The position numbers and the translations under genes are program-made. Below, piece by piece: positions 8,983-18,518 of a DNA stretch of 64,000 nt (its first letter is position 1; each line of letters begins with the position of its first letter). The notes beneath the pieces are model-generated. The model was not told the origin of the DNA. It made no database searches and saw only the letters and a program-made list of their open reading frames with translations. This DNA comes from an uncultured Acetatifactor sp. (GTDB taxonomy: Bacteria; Bacillota; Clostridia; Lachnospirales; Lachnospiraceae): positions 37,527 to 101,526 of the forward strand of contig CAJUCE010000019.1 of assembly GCA_910584865.1 (NCBI GenBank). The letters are read 5' to 3'.

Positions 8983-11900
8983 GAAATCCACAATACAGAT
9001 ACAGGCATCATTAACTTTGCCTGCTGTCCTGTCGCTGGTTTTGTCAGGAATCCCGGCAGCCGGGGCAGTCCCGGTGGCAAAGGCGCAGGAGTACTCTGTT
9101 TTCGGGCAGATGATTTCAGGTGAAAACGAGGAGGAGACCATCGATGAGTCCCAATATACCATTATCTCCGTTTCCACCGAGGAGGAGCTGGCTCAACTGG
9201 CCGAGGACTGCCGATTTGACGCATGGTCCAGGGATAAATATGTATGTCTGGAGAATGATATTGTTCTTCAGGAGCATGACCGGATCAGCATTCCTAGTTT
9301 CGGGGGGATCTTTGACGGCGGGGGACATACCGTTTCAGGCCTGAATCTGACGGTAACAGGTTCTGTGACAGGACTGTTCCGATATGTTCAGGCAGGAGGA
9401 ACGGTGCGGAATCTGTCTGTTTCAGGAAGGGTGACACCGGACGGTACCGGAAGCCGGGCAGGCATCCTGGCAGGGGTAAATTATGGCAGGATCATAAACT
9501 GCAGCGTGGACGGAAGCGTGGCAGGAACAGAGGAAATCGGCGGGATAGCGGGAGTCAACGAGGAGACGGGGGAAATCAGGCTCTGCAATTCTTCTGCCGC
9601 CGTGACAGGGGATCACTACACAGGAGGAATCTGCGGAAGCAATAAGGGGATATTGAATAACTGCCGGAACTTAGGCGATATCAATACTCATACAACGGAA
9701 GTGCACCAGGGGATTGAGGATATCTCGATGGAAGATATCGAGAATCTGGGCGCTGCGGAGAGTGTGCCGGTACATACGGACACAGGGGGCGTTGCGGGAT
9801 ATTCGGAAGGAAAGATTTATTACTGTATCAATTCCGGAAAAGTAGGCTATCAGCATGTGGGCTACAATACAGGAGGCATAGTGGGACGTCTGCACCAGGG
9901 GTATCTGCAGAATTGCACCAATACGGGACATATCCTTGGAAGGAAAGATGTGGGCGGCATTGTGGGACAGATGGAACCTTTTCTTGAGATTACCTATCTG
10001 AACGACAAACTCAGTGAAATAGACAGGGAGACACAGGTCTTTTTCGACTTGCTGGAGGCGGCTCATGAAGATCTGAGTAGTTACAGCGCAGAGGCATCAG
10101 CGCTGACCGGCAGCATCAGCGCGCATCTGACCAACGCTTCAGGAGCCGGAGGAACCCTGCTTGGGACAGCAAACGAATTATGGTACATTTATAATCAGGA
10201 ACTTACCGGGATAGGGAATGACCTGAACCGCCTTACAGGAGAATGGGCAGATCAGGCGGAAGCTGACAAGGAGAAATGGGAGGAAGCTAACAGGGAAACT
10301 CTGTCGGCAGGGGGCAGTATAGGGGAAGTTGCATCAGCAGGGAACAGTACGGGAGACACGCCTTTGGAGGGAACCGGCGTAGGAGATGGCTTCAACGGGA
10401 CGGAAAAACTTCCTTCAGGGGACGCAGACTGGACAAATAAGCTTCCCGGGGGAGGTTTTGACGGGACGAACCGCATTCCGTCAGGTCCCGCGGCAGATGT
10501 GGAAAGCTATCTGGCGGCCTTGAGACGGTTTGGCGAGGGCACAAGTGCGCATCTTGGAAATCTTACATCGGCTACAAATGACAGAAGCGGGGGAATCAAC
10601 AATAATCTGGAGGTTTTGAACGCCGAGCTCAATGCGGCGGGAAACGAACTGCAGCGCCTTGCGGAGGTGATGAGGCAGGGAGGGGATGGCACGTCTGCCA
10701 ATATTGATGCCCTGATGGAACAGGGCAAGGTTCTCCGTCGCTTAATCAATGAGCTGCGTGACGATCTGTTCCGATACGAAGGGATTACCGTTGAGGATAT
10801 ATCGGACGAAACTGTGGAAGAACCTTCCGGAGAACCCGGGGCGGAAGCGGGGAACGGAGAGGATCCTGAAGTGAAAGCAGAGAACGGAGAGACCCCCGGG
10901 GCGGAAGCGGAGAAAGGAGCAGGTAAAGAAGCGGATCCCGATTCCGAAGAGGCATACTATGATACCCAGTCTTTTCAACAGGGAAAGGTAACGCTGTGTG
11001 AGAACGAAGGAATTGTGGAGGCCGATACCAATGTGGGCGGCATTACCGGAACCATCGCCACAGAATATGACTTTGATCCGGAGGATGACATCACGGTCAC
11101 CGGCGCGGAAAGCTTTCATATAGAGCAGACACTGAAGGCGGTGGTGAGAGAGAGCCGCAATGTGGGTGCTGTTACAGGCAAGAAGGACTATGTGGGCGGA
11201 ATCGTGGGAAAAGCTGATTCCGGCGCGGTGGTTTCCTGTGAATCCTATGGGGAGATATGCAGTACAGGCGGAAGTTATGTGGGAGGCATCGCAGGCGCCT
11301 CCGGTTATTGTATCAGGAACTGCTATATGATGGGCAGTCTGTCCGGAAGAAATTATGTGGGAGGCATTGTGGGCAGAGGCTGCGATGTGTTTTACAGCTA
11401 TGCCTATCCGGAAGTGGAATTTTCCGGAGAGTGTGCAGGTTCCGTTGCGGGCTCCCTTCAGGAGGACGGCACTTTGTACGGCAATTATTATGTGGCCGGC
11501 AAGACGCCCGGCGTGGATTCCATCGGATATGAAAAGGGCGCCGAACCGCTGACTTATACGGAATTCTGCAGCAGAGAGGGTGTGCCGGAGGAGTTTCTGA
11601 CGTTTACGGTCAGCTTCCGGGTCGACGGGAAGGAGCTTGCCGCCTTTGAATGTGCCTACGGGGAGAGTATAGACCAGGCCCTGGTTCCTGAGATTCCCGA
11701 AAAGGAAGGATACTATGGGCTGTGGCCTGATTTCGACTATGGCCGTGTGACAGGCAGCCGCATTTTGGAAGCCGAGTACAGAAAGTGGGTTTCTTCTCTG
11801 GCTTCGGAGGAGAAGGATGAGAACGGCAGAGGAAAAGTTTTGGTACAGGGAGAATTTCTGCCGGAGGATACACTGAGGATAGAAGCAGGGGACAGCGGGG

Positions 11901-12253
11901 GAACAAAGCTGTCCATATTCCGGGGAGAGGATAGCGGGGAAGAGGTTCCGATCCAGATGCAGAAAGCCACAGTGCGGGTTCTATGCGGAGAAACCGAAAC
12001 TTCCGCGGCGCAGATTTGGGAGGACGGCGTCTGGAAGCCTGTGTCCGGCAGTGTGATGGGAAGTTATCTGGAATTTGACCTGGACCTTCCCGGGGATTTC
12101 CGTATCGTGCAGGAGGATGACGGAGACGGAAGGCAGATCATTGGGTATTGCGCCATCGGAGGCGCGGCCGTGCTGGTTCTGCTTGTCCTGCGGCGTATCC
12201 TGAAACACAGAAGGAAACCAGGAACCGCGGCAGGTAAAAGGAAGAAGACATAA
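8972..12253 (+). CDS. Membrane-anchored surface protein with GLUG-type repeats
   Basis: 1093 residues from the ATG at 8972, which has an AAAGGAGG site and overlaps the exporter stop; the frame open further upstream is the repeat region in another frame. A signal peptide (about 1-38) is followed by many GLUG-like units (GGIAGVN, GGICGSN, GGIVGRL, GGIVGK, GGIAGAS) in two blocks separated by a helical/low-complexity stretch (about 350-650) rich in Gly, Glu and Ala. Near residue 880 is an InlB B-repeat-like segment. It ends with one transmembrane helix (about 1053-1072) and a basic tail. Probably a partner or periplasmic adaptor of the MMPL exporter (inference from coupling). Confidence 0.8.
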   Translation: MKNRKSTIQIQASLTLPAVLSLVLSGIPAAGAVPVAKAQEYSVFGQMISGENEEETIDESQYTIISVSTEEELAQLAEDCRFDAWSRDKYVCLENDIVLQEHDRISIPSFGGIFDGGGHTVSGLNLTVTGSVTGLFRYVQAGGTVRNLSVSGRVTPDGTGSRAGILAGVNYGRIINCSVDGSVAGTEEIGGIAGVNEETGEIRLCNSSAAVTGDHYTGGICGSNKGILNNCRNLGDINTHTTEVHQGIEDISMEDIENLGAAESVPVHTDTGGVAGYSEGKIYYCINSGKVGYQHVGYNTGGIVGRLHQGYLQNCTNTGHILGRKDVGGIVGQMEPFLEITYLNDKLSEIDRETQVFFDLLEAAHEDLSSYSAEASALTGSISAHLTNASGAGGTLLGTANELWYIYNQELTGIGNDLNRLTGEWADQAEADKEKWEEANRETLSAGGSIGEVASAGNSTGDTPLEGTGVGDGFNGTEKLPSGDADWTNKLPGGGFDGTNRIPSGPAADVESYLAALRRFGEGTSAHLGNLTSATNDRSGGINNNLEVLNAELNAAGNELQRLAEVMRQGGDGTSANIDALMEQGKVLRRLINELRDDLFRYEGITVEDISDETVEEPSGEPGAEAGNGEDPEVKAENGETPGAEAEKGAGKEADPDSEEAYYDTQSFQQGKVTLCENEGIVEADTNVGGITGTIATEYDFDPEDDITVTGAESFHIEQTLKAVVRESRNVGAVTGKKDYVGGIVGKADSGAVVSCESYGEICSTGGSYVGGIAGASGYCIRNCYMMGSLSGRNYVGGIVGRGCDVFYSYAYPEVEFSGECAGSVAGSLQEDGTLYGNYYVAGKTPGVDSIGYEKGAEPLTYTEFCSREGVPEEFLTFTVSFRVDGKELAAFECAYGESIDQALVPEIPEKEGYYGLWPDFDYGRVTGSRILEAEYRKWVSSLASEEKDENGRGKVLVQGEFLPEDTLRIEAGDSGGTKLSIFRGEDSGEEVPIQMQKATVRVLCGETETSAAQIWEDGVWKPVSGSVMGSYLEFDLDLPGDFRIVQEDDGDGRQIIGYCAIGGAAVLVLLVLRRILKHRRKPGTAAGKRKKT

Positions 12254-12362
12254 TGATTATTAAGAATTGAAATTCGGATTGCGCCATGATATACTGTTCA
12301 AAGTGAGGATTGAGATTGTTTATATACTATTCTGCGCAGAGCGGTGATTGGAGGAGAAGAGA

Positions 12363-12965
12363 TTGATAAACAGAGATTGCGTAATCCGGACGGATATTTC
12401 CGATGAAGAGATGGAAAGCTGCATAGAGAATGCGATGTTTCTGGTCAAAACCATGCAGGATCGCCCTGACTTACATTCACGCAGTTATATGGAGCGTTTT
12501 ATTAATATTTTAATGGGTGAGGCAGCCGAGAGGGCCGTTATAAAGTGGATCAGGGGAAAGGGAAAGTATGCCGTCTCGGCCGTTGATAAAAGGTCAGGAA
12601 AGCCGGATCTGGGGCATGATATTATTCTGAGGGACAAAAAGCAAAAGGAAATCGTATGTTCCGTGAAGTCTTCTCTGTCGGCTTGCAAGAGCCATATAGA
12701 CGAAATTTTGAAAAGCTTCACCATCGCCGCCAAAAGGAGCGAAATAAGGCAGGTGAATATACAGGTTTATTATTGGCTTTCGCTAAAGGGAGATCATGAG
12801 TACAGAGTCACGGTACCCTCTAATAATAATATGGCGATTATAGGATGGGCAGGGGAAAATGACATAGAAAAATTCGGAAATTATTCTACAGAACACAGAG
12901 AAGTGGCGGAAATAAAATTGGAGCAGATCCGTTCCATGGAGAGTTTGCTGGAGTTTCTATCATAA
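12363..12965 (+). CDS. PD-(D/E)XK-like nuclease-fold protein beside a type III R-M system
   Basis: About 200 residues starting at a TTG that has GGAGGAG just upstream; an earlier in-frame TTG at 12348 overlaps that site. The central part shows a possible PD-(D/E)XK core: GEAAERAVIKW (Glu in the first helix), KPDLGHDIIL (Asp) and IVCSVKSS (x-V-K) near residues 47-105. It lies 70 bp before mod on the same strand. It could be a nuclease or a specificity/accessory subunit; I do not recognise a named family. Confidence 0.55.
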   Translation: MINRDCVIRTDISDEEMESCIENAMFLVKTMQDRPDLHSRSYMERFINILMGEAAERAVIKWIRGKGKYAVSAVDKRSGKPDLGHDIILRDKKQKEIVCSVKSSLSACKSHIDEILKSFTIAAKRSEIRQVNIQVYYWLSLKGDHEYRVTVPSNNNMAIIGWAGENDIEKFGNYSTEHREVAEIKLEQIRSMESLLEFLS

Positions 12966-13035
12966 GCGGCAGAGATTTCCGGAATGCAGAACAGCAAGCG
13001 GAGATTGATACTTTGCGTATAAGAGGAGCCTGGAA

Positions 13036-14925
13036 ATGGAAAACAGAATCAAGGGCCTTTCGATGGATCTGGAAGCGGCCAACAGGGAGAAATTAGAGAG
13101 TATATTTCCGGAGTGCTTCACGGAGGGGCAGCTGGATGCGGTTAAGCTGCTGTCCCTTTGCGGACAGTATGCTGCCGACGATTATGAGAAATATGAGTTT
13201 AAGTGGAGGGGCAAGAGCGAATGCCTGCGCCTTGCCCAGAAGCAGAGCACAGGGACCCTGCGCCCCTGCCCCGGGGAAAGCGTCAATTTCGATACCACCC
13301 AAAACCTTTATATAGAAGGGGATAATCTGGAAGTTCTGAAGCTGCTGCAGAAGTCCTATTTTGGCAAAGTGAAAATGATCTACATAGATCCGCCCTATAA
13401 TACAGGCAATGATTTTGTATATGAAGACAATTTTGCGGATCCCCTGGCACGGTACAGGGAAGTGACCGGGCAGGCCGCAAAGAGCAATCCGGAGACAGCG
13501 GGACGGTTTCACACAAACTGGCTGAATATGATGTATCCGCGCCTAAGGCTTGCCGCGAATCTTCTGCGGGACGACGGAGCCATGTTTATCAGCATTGATG
13601 ACAATGAAGTAGATAATTTAAAGAAATTATGCAATGAGGTTTTCGGGGAGGACAACTTCGCAGGTCAGTTTCCCTGGAGGAAAAGAACGGCGAAATCGGA
13701 TGTGCCATTCGGAATTTCCAGAGATTACGAATGGGTGCTGTGCTATGCGAGGTGCAGTGATTTTACCGCAAGGCTGGAAGGCGGCACGCGCAGATATTTT
13801 GAAACGGAGGATTTCCCCGGCAGGCCCTGGCGTATCCATGACCTGACGAAGCAGACAAGCGCCGGCGAGCGCCCCAACAGTTTCTTTACCATAACGAACC
13901 CGAGAACGGGGGAGGAATACCCGGCCAATCCCAACCGCACCTGGGCAATTACCCGGGAGACATTTGAGAAATATTTGCAGGAGGAGAGAATTGTCTTCCC
14001 GGGCGATTACAGTTTTCTGAACATTTCAAGGCCCGCTTTCCGATACTTTAAAGAGGATGATATGGCGAAGGCGGGAGATAAGTTCGGCTATATTCCGGTC
14101 AGTACGAGACTTCCTGCGGAGATCGGAATGACCCGGGACGGAACCGGAGAGATAACGGAGCTTTTTCACGGGAAAGTATTCGAATTTCCGAAACCTGTTT
14201 CCCTCATCAAACATTTCGTGAAAATGGCTACTATAACGTCAAAAAAAGATCGAGATATCATTCTTGATTTTTTCAGCGGAAGCGCTACAACTGCCCATGC
14301 GGTGATGCAGTTAAATGAGGAAGACGGCGGAAACAGGCAGTTCATTATGGTGCAGCTTCCGGAAATGTGCGGGGAAGGCAGCGAGGCGGCGAAGAGCGGC
14401 TACGGAAATATCTGCGAGATCGGAAAAGAGCGTATCCGACGTGCAGGCAAGAGCATCCTGGAGAGAAGAGAAGGCAGGTCCGCTTCCGGGAGAACAGGCG
14501 TCCCTGCGGATGTGGGCTTCAAAGTTTTTAAATTGGACAGCTCCAATCTAAAGGTATGGGACGATACCCCCGTTGAGGACGGGGATGCGGAGGGCCTGGT
14601 GAACCGTATGGCTGAATATGCGGACGGGATAAAGGCGGAGCGGGGCGAGCTGGATTTGGCCTATGAGATTCTGCTGAAGATGGGATATCCCTTAACTGCC
14701 GGGCTTTCTGCCTTTGAGACGGAAGGGCTGAGAATTTATAAGGTATCTGACGGTGAGATGCTTATCTGTCTGCAGAGCGGCATCACAACAGAAGGAGTTG
14801 AGAAAATGGCGGCTCTGCGGCCCCGGAAAATCGTGACTGCGGACAGCGCCTTCGCGGATAGTTCGGCAATGTGGAATGCGCACGATTTGCTGGAAAAAAG
14901 GCAGATCGAATGGAAGGTTATATAG
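13036..14925 (+). CDS. mod: Type III restriction-modification Mod subunit (adenine methyltransferase)
   Basis: 629 residues. The catalytic motif DPPYNTG is at about 117-123 and the AdoMet-binding motif DFFSGSATTAHAV at about 411-423, the motif order of beta-class N6-adenine methyltransferases such as type III Mod and EcoP15I-like enzymes. The target-recognition region lies between them (about 190-370). An AAGAGGAG site precedes the ATG. It is followed after 12 bp by res, forming one transcription unit. Mod alone can methylate DNA and gives sequence specificity to the complex. Confidence 0.92.
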   Translation: MENRIKGLSMDLEAANREKLESIFPECFTEGQLDAVKLLSLCGQYAADDYEKYEFKWRGKSECLRLAQKQSTGTLRPCPGESVNFDTTQNLYIEGDNLEVLKLLQKSYFGKVKMIYIDPPYNTGNDFVYEDNFADPLARYREVTGQAAKSNPETAGRFHTNWLNMMYPRLRLAANLLRDDGAMFISIDDNEVDNLKKLCNEVFGEDNFAGQFPWRKRTAKSDVPFGISRDYEWVLCYARCSDFTARLEGGTRRYFETEDFPGRPWRIHDLTKQTSAGERPNSFFTITNPRTGEEYPANPNRTWAITRETFEKYLQEERIVFPGDYSFLNISRPAFRYFKEDDMAKAGDKFGYIPVSTRLPAEIGMTRDGTGEITELFHGKVFEFPKPVSLIKHFVKMATITSKKDRDIILDFFSGSATTAHAVMQLNEEDGGNRQFIMVQLPEMCGEGSEAAKSGYGNICEIGKERIRRAGKSILERREGRSASGRTGVPADVGFKVFKLDSSNLKVWDDTPVEDGDAEGLVNRMAEYADGIKAERGELDLAYEILLKMGYPLTAGLSAFETEGLRIYKVSDGEMLICLQSGITTEGVEKMAALRPRKIVTADSAFADSSAMWNAHDLLEKRQIEWKVI

Positions 14926-14937
14926 GGAGATGCAGGG

Positions 14938-17103
14938 TTGAAACTGAAGTTTATACAACAGGATTTCCAGACCGACGCAGTCGACGCGGTATGCGCTCTT
15001 TTTGACGGGCAGCAGCGCCGTATTGGGGGGGACGGCCTGGAACCGGAGTATTTTACCGGTATAGGCGCCGCAAATGTTCTGCATATTGATGATGAAAAAA
15101 TTATAGAAAATATGCATTCTGTTCAGCGGAAGAATCATCTGCCTCTCACGGACGGTCTGCAGGGACGGCAGTTTAGCATTGAGATGGAGACGGGCACGGG
15201 AAAAACCTATGTCTATACGAAAACAATCTATGAGCTCAATTGCCGGTATGGTTTTACAAAATTTATCATTGTAGTCCCGGGGGTGGCAGTCAGAGAGGGA
15301 GTCTGTAAATCACTGCAGATCACGCAGGAGCATTTTGCGCTGCTCTATGATCATGTGCCCTGCCGTTATTTTATTTATAACAGCGGGAAATTGTGGGACG
15401 TGCGCCGATTTGCCGCCAGTGCAAATATTGAAATTATGATCATCAATATCGACGCTTTCCGAAAGGCGGAGAATGTGATAAACCGGGAAAACGATAAGTT
15501 AAACGGGGATACGGCGCTCAGTTATATCCGGGCGGCGAATCCCATTGTAATCATCGATGAACCGCAGAGTGTTGACAATACGCCGAAGGCCAGAGAGGCT
15601 GTGGCCTCTCTTCATCCCATGTGTATATTCCGCTATTCCGCCACACACCGGGAGAAGGTCAATCTGCTCTATCGCCTGACGCCTGTGGATGCCTGTCAGA
15701 TGGGACTGGTGAAGCAGATCTGCGTATCGACAGTCCGGGCTGAGGCCGGCTTTAATAAGCCTTATATCCGGCTTTTGTCTGTCTCTGACAAAAACGGTTT
15801 CCGGGCAAGGATAGAGATGGACATTGCGGATAAGAACGGCAGGGTGAGCAGAAGGGCGGTTACCGTCCGGCAGGATGCGGATTTGTACAGGTTATCCGGA
15901 GACCGCAGCTTATATCAAAACTGTAAGGTTTCAGGCATTGACTGTACGCCGGGGAAGGAACAGATCGAGATTTCCGGTGCGGATAGGGTCTTGCTGGGGA
16001 AAGCTATGGGGGATATTGACCGGAACCGGATTAGACGGGCACAAATCCGGCGTACTATAGAGGTGCATTTTGAGAAGGAACTTCTCTATACGAAGAAGGG
16101 AATCAAGGTCCTTTCTCTCTTTTTTATCGATGAGGTCAGGAAATACCGGGGGGAAGAGGGTAGCGCAGGAATCTATGCACGGATGTTTGAAGAGGCATAC
16201 AAGGAACTGATTGCCCTGCCCAGGTATGCGGTATTGCGTCATTTTTTCCCTTCGGACGTCTCGGCCGTTCACGGCGGATATTTCTCACAGGATAAGAAGG
16301 GGCGCTGCAAGAATACCAGAGGAGACAGCCGGGATGATTCCGACACCTATCATACGATTATGAAGGACAAGGAATGGCTTTTGTCCTTCGCCTGCCCGTT
16401 GCGTTTTATTTTTTCCCATTCCGCATTAAAGGAAGGGTGGGATAATCCCAATGTATTTCAGGTCTGCACCTTGATGGAGCAGAAAAGTGCGTTGACAGCC
16501 CGCCAGAAGGTGGGCCGGGGACTGCGCCTGTGCGTCGATCAGAATGGGGAACGGATTGAGGACAGGAATGTAAATCTGCTGCATATCATAGCGGATGAAA
16601 GTTTTGCCGAGTTTGCCCATAGACTGCAGACGGAGATTGCGGAGGAGACGGGGGTAAAATTCGGGATCTTGCAGTCTGACCAGGGAGTTGTGCAGACAGA
16701 TTTCAAAGAAGAGGCGGCGGTATCCTTTCTGCGCCCGGAGCGCGCCGTCCTTGTTCCGATCAGCGAAGAGGAACTGATAGAACGCTGTGCCGAGGCCCTA
16801 AGGGGGATGCCTCCGGTACCAAAGGAGCGTATCGTCACGCAGACTGCAGAGATCCGGATTGAACAGCCGGGTGTTTCTTATATTGAGAGAGAAGGCCAGG
16901 CTGTACCTCTCTCGGAGAATCTGCCGCCGCTTCCGGATCTCCTCAGGATAATCGGGGCGCGTACACTGTTGAAACGGACTGCGGTTTTTGAGATTTTGCG
17001 GCGGAGCGGGCGGTTGGAGGATTTTCTGAATAATCCCCAAAGGTTTCTGGAAAATGCTGCGGAAATTATCCTGGGTGTGCGTGGTTTTTTTACGCGGAAA
17101 TAA
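14938..17103 (+). CDS. res: Type III restriction Res subunit (helicase), C-terminal nuclease missing
   Basis: 721 residues from a TTG start with a GGGAG site. Superfamily 2 helicase motifs are intact: Walker A ETGTGKTYVY (about 83-92), the type III DEAD-box variant IIDEPQSV (about 204-211), SATHR (about 233-237) and motif VI QKVGRGLRLC (about 523-532). Family members are usually 850-1000 residues and end in a PD-(D/E)XK nuclease; here the protein stops at GFFTRK without it. The in-frame codons after the stop belong to another family (17104-17229), so a deletion or recombination probably fused the two. Restriction activity is therefore doubtful. Confidence 0.88.
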   Translation: MKLKFIQQDFQTDAVDAVCALFDGQQRRIGGDGLEPEYFTGIGAANVLHIDDEKIIENMHSVQRKNHLPLTDGLQGRQFSIEMETGTGKTYVYTKTIYELNCRYGFTKFIIVVPGVAVREGVCKSLQITQEHFALLYDHVPCRYFIYNSGKLWDVRRFAASANIEIMIINIDAFRKAENVINRENDKLNGDTALSYIRAANPIVIIDEPQSVDNTPKAREAVASLHPMCIFRYSATHREKVNLLYRLTPVDACQMGLVKQICVSTVRAEAGFNKPYIRLLSVSDKNGFRARIEMDIADKNGRVSRRAVTVRQDADLYRLSGDRSLYQNCKVSGIDCTPGKEQIEISGADRVLLGKAMGDIDRNRIRRAQIRRTIEVHFEKELLYTKKGIKVLSLFFIDEVRKYRGEEGSAGIYARMFEEAYKELIALPRYAVLRHFFPSDVSAVHGGYFSQDKKGRCKNTRGDSRDDSDTYHTIMKDKEWLLSFACPLRFIFSHSALKEGWDNPNVFQVCTLMEQKSALTARQKVGRGLRLCVDQNGERIEDRNVNLLHIIADESFAEFAHRLQTEIAEETGVKFGILQSDQGVVQTDFKEEAAVSFLRPERAVLVPISEEELIERCAEALRGMPPVPKERIVTQTAEIRIEQPGVSYIEREGQAVPLSENLPPLPDLLRIIGARTLLKRTAVFEILRRSGRLEDFLNNPQRFLENAAEIILGVRGFFTRK

Positions 17104-17229
17104 AGAAACCTTGCATATTATCTGAAATTTGAGGAGTTCCCTGCCGGCGACGGGTATGCGGACATCGTGTATCTGCAAAAGAAAGATTCGGTGCTGCCGG
17201 GGCTTGTGGTTGAGCTGAAATGGAAATAG
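17104..17229 (+). pseudogene. C-terminal remnant of an AAA-ATPase/PD-(D/E)XK family gene
   Basis: Immediately after the res stop, in the same frame, 41 codons encode the typical tail of this family: GDGYADIVYLQKKDS, then a VVELKWK end, i.e. the D...ExK core of the nuclease domain. No start is present. This is the same family as the N-terminal remnant at 562-819, though nothing shows the two come from one gene. It suggests the R-M island replaced most of such a gene. Confidence 0.65.
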
Positions 17230-17233
17230 ACGG

Positions 17234-17266
17234 CCGGAGGTGTGAAGTTATCTGGATAACCTCCGG
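17234..17266 (+). terminator. Rho-independent terminator after res
   Basis: Stem CCGGAGGT / ACCTCCGG (17234-17241 with 17259-17266) followed by TTTATTTTATT. It closes the R-M transcription unit. Confidence 0.75.
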
Positions 17267-17302
17267 TTTATTTTATTAACTTACAATACAACAATCACGC
17301 CA

Positions 17303-17356
17303 TTGTCCCGCATATCCCTTTTTGTTATGATAAAACTGTCAAGAGACAAAGTTGTC
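17303..17356 (+). promoter_or_regulatory. Promoter and possible self-operator of the XRE gene
   Basis: TTGTCC and TATGAT are 17 bp apart (17303-17331). Between promoter and start is the palindrome GACAAAGTTGTC (17345-17356), a good candidate for the regulator's own operator. Confidence 0.5.
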
Positions 17357-17374
17357 AAAAACAGGAGGCGCGAT

Positions 17375-18424
17375 ATGAAAATAAATCAATTGATTCAGGA
17401 AAAACGGCGTGAATTGTCAATGACCCAGGAGCAGGTTGCATCTTATCTGGGAGTCTCCGCCACCGCGGTCCATAAATGGGAGAAGGGAACCACTTATCCG
17501 GACATAACCCTTCTGCCCGCGCTGGCCCGTCTGTTAAAGACGGATCTGAACACGCTGCTGTCCTTTCAGGAAGATCTGACGGACATTGAGATTGAAAATT
17601 TTGTAAACGAACTGGACAGCATGGTAAGAGAGCAGGGCTATGAGACCGCATTTCAGGCAGCGGTGGGTAAGATACAGGAGTACCCCACCTGCGACAGGCT
17701 GCTCTTTTCCGCTGCGATATACCTGGAGGGCGCATTGTTCCTCTACGGCGTGCCGGAAGAGGAGCGTTACAAAGAGCGCCTTGAGGCTTTCTACCTGCGC
17801 ATGTCCCGGAGCGGGACGCCCGAGATCCGGGACAGGGCATTGGAGATGCTGATCTCCTACAACCGGAATCGGGGAGATTTCGCACAAGCGGAAGAACTGA
17901 TCCGGAAACTGCCGTCCTCTGCTATAGAGCAGCAGGAACAACTGGCGGTCCTCTACACCCGGCAGGGGAATTATGAGGAAGCGAAAAAGCTGTGGGAGCG
18001 CAGGATATTAGACGGTGTGACCCGGATCCAGACCGCCCTGATGAATCTGATGGAGATTGCGGTAAAAGAAGAGCGGAGGGAAGACGCTGCCTTTTATGCC
18101 GATCGATACGAGAGGATTTCCGGAGATTTTGCCGTCACTGACTGGATCGCCTATTCTGCCCGTCTGCAGCTTGCCGTGGAATGGCAGGACGAGGAACAGT
18201 GCCTGGCAGTGCTGTCCGAGATGCTGCCTGCCATGAACAGAAAGTGGAAGCCGGAGGAAAGCCCCCTGTACCGGGATATCGCCAACAGGGACACGGACAG
18301 ATTTTCCGACAGGCTGCTGGATACCATCCGTAATGATCTGAAAAACAGGGAGGAACTGGCATTTATCAGGGGAAATGCCAAGTTCCGCAGACTGATGGAG
18401 GAGAATGGAAAACCCGGTGTATAA
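17375..18424 (+). CDS. XRE-family regulator with C-terminal TPR-like region
   Basis: 349 residues from the ATG at 17375, preceded by AGGAGG; the upstream extension lies across the promoter. Residues about 1-60 are a helix-turn-helix of the XRE type (MTQEQVASYLGVSATAVHKW, then EKGTTYPD). Residues about 75-340 are helical with TPR-like pairs such as AEELIRKLPSSAIEQQEQL and AVLYTRQGNYEEAKKLWERR. This architecture resembles Firmicutes sensors that may bind peptides; the ligand and targets are unknown. Confidence 0.85.
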   Translation: MKINQLIQEKRRELSMTQEQVASYLGVSATAVHKWEKGTTYPDITLLPALARLLKTDLNTLLSFQEDLTDIEIENFVNELDSMVREQGYETAFQAAVGKIQEYPTCDRLLFSAAIYLEGALFLYGVPEEERYKERLEAFYLRMSRSGTPEIRDRALEMLISYNRNRGDFAQAEELIRKLPSSAIEQQEQLAVLYTRQGNYEEAKKLWERRILDGVTRIQTALMNLMEIAVKEERREDAAFYADRYERISGDFAVTDWIAYSARLQLAVEWQDEEQCLAVLSEMLPAMNRKWKPEESPLYRDIANRDTDRFSDRLLDTIRNDLKNREELAFIRGNAKFRRLMEENGKPGV

Positions 18425-18518
18425 ATGCGGAACTTTTTGCGCCCTTTCCCGTCTATAAATATCAGAAGGACAAATGGAAAGATTTCAATTCGAAAAAATG
18501 TGGAAAGGAGCGGAGAAT

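Noticed and set aside
8428..9177. Minus-strand frames over the 72-bp repeats (Phe/Ser/Pro-rich)
   Set aside because: They are mirror readings of the repeat region in the exporter tail, without ribosome binding sites.
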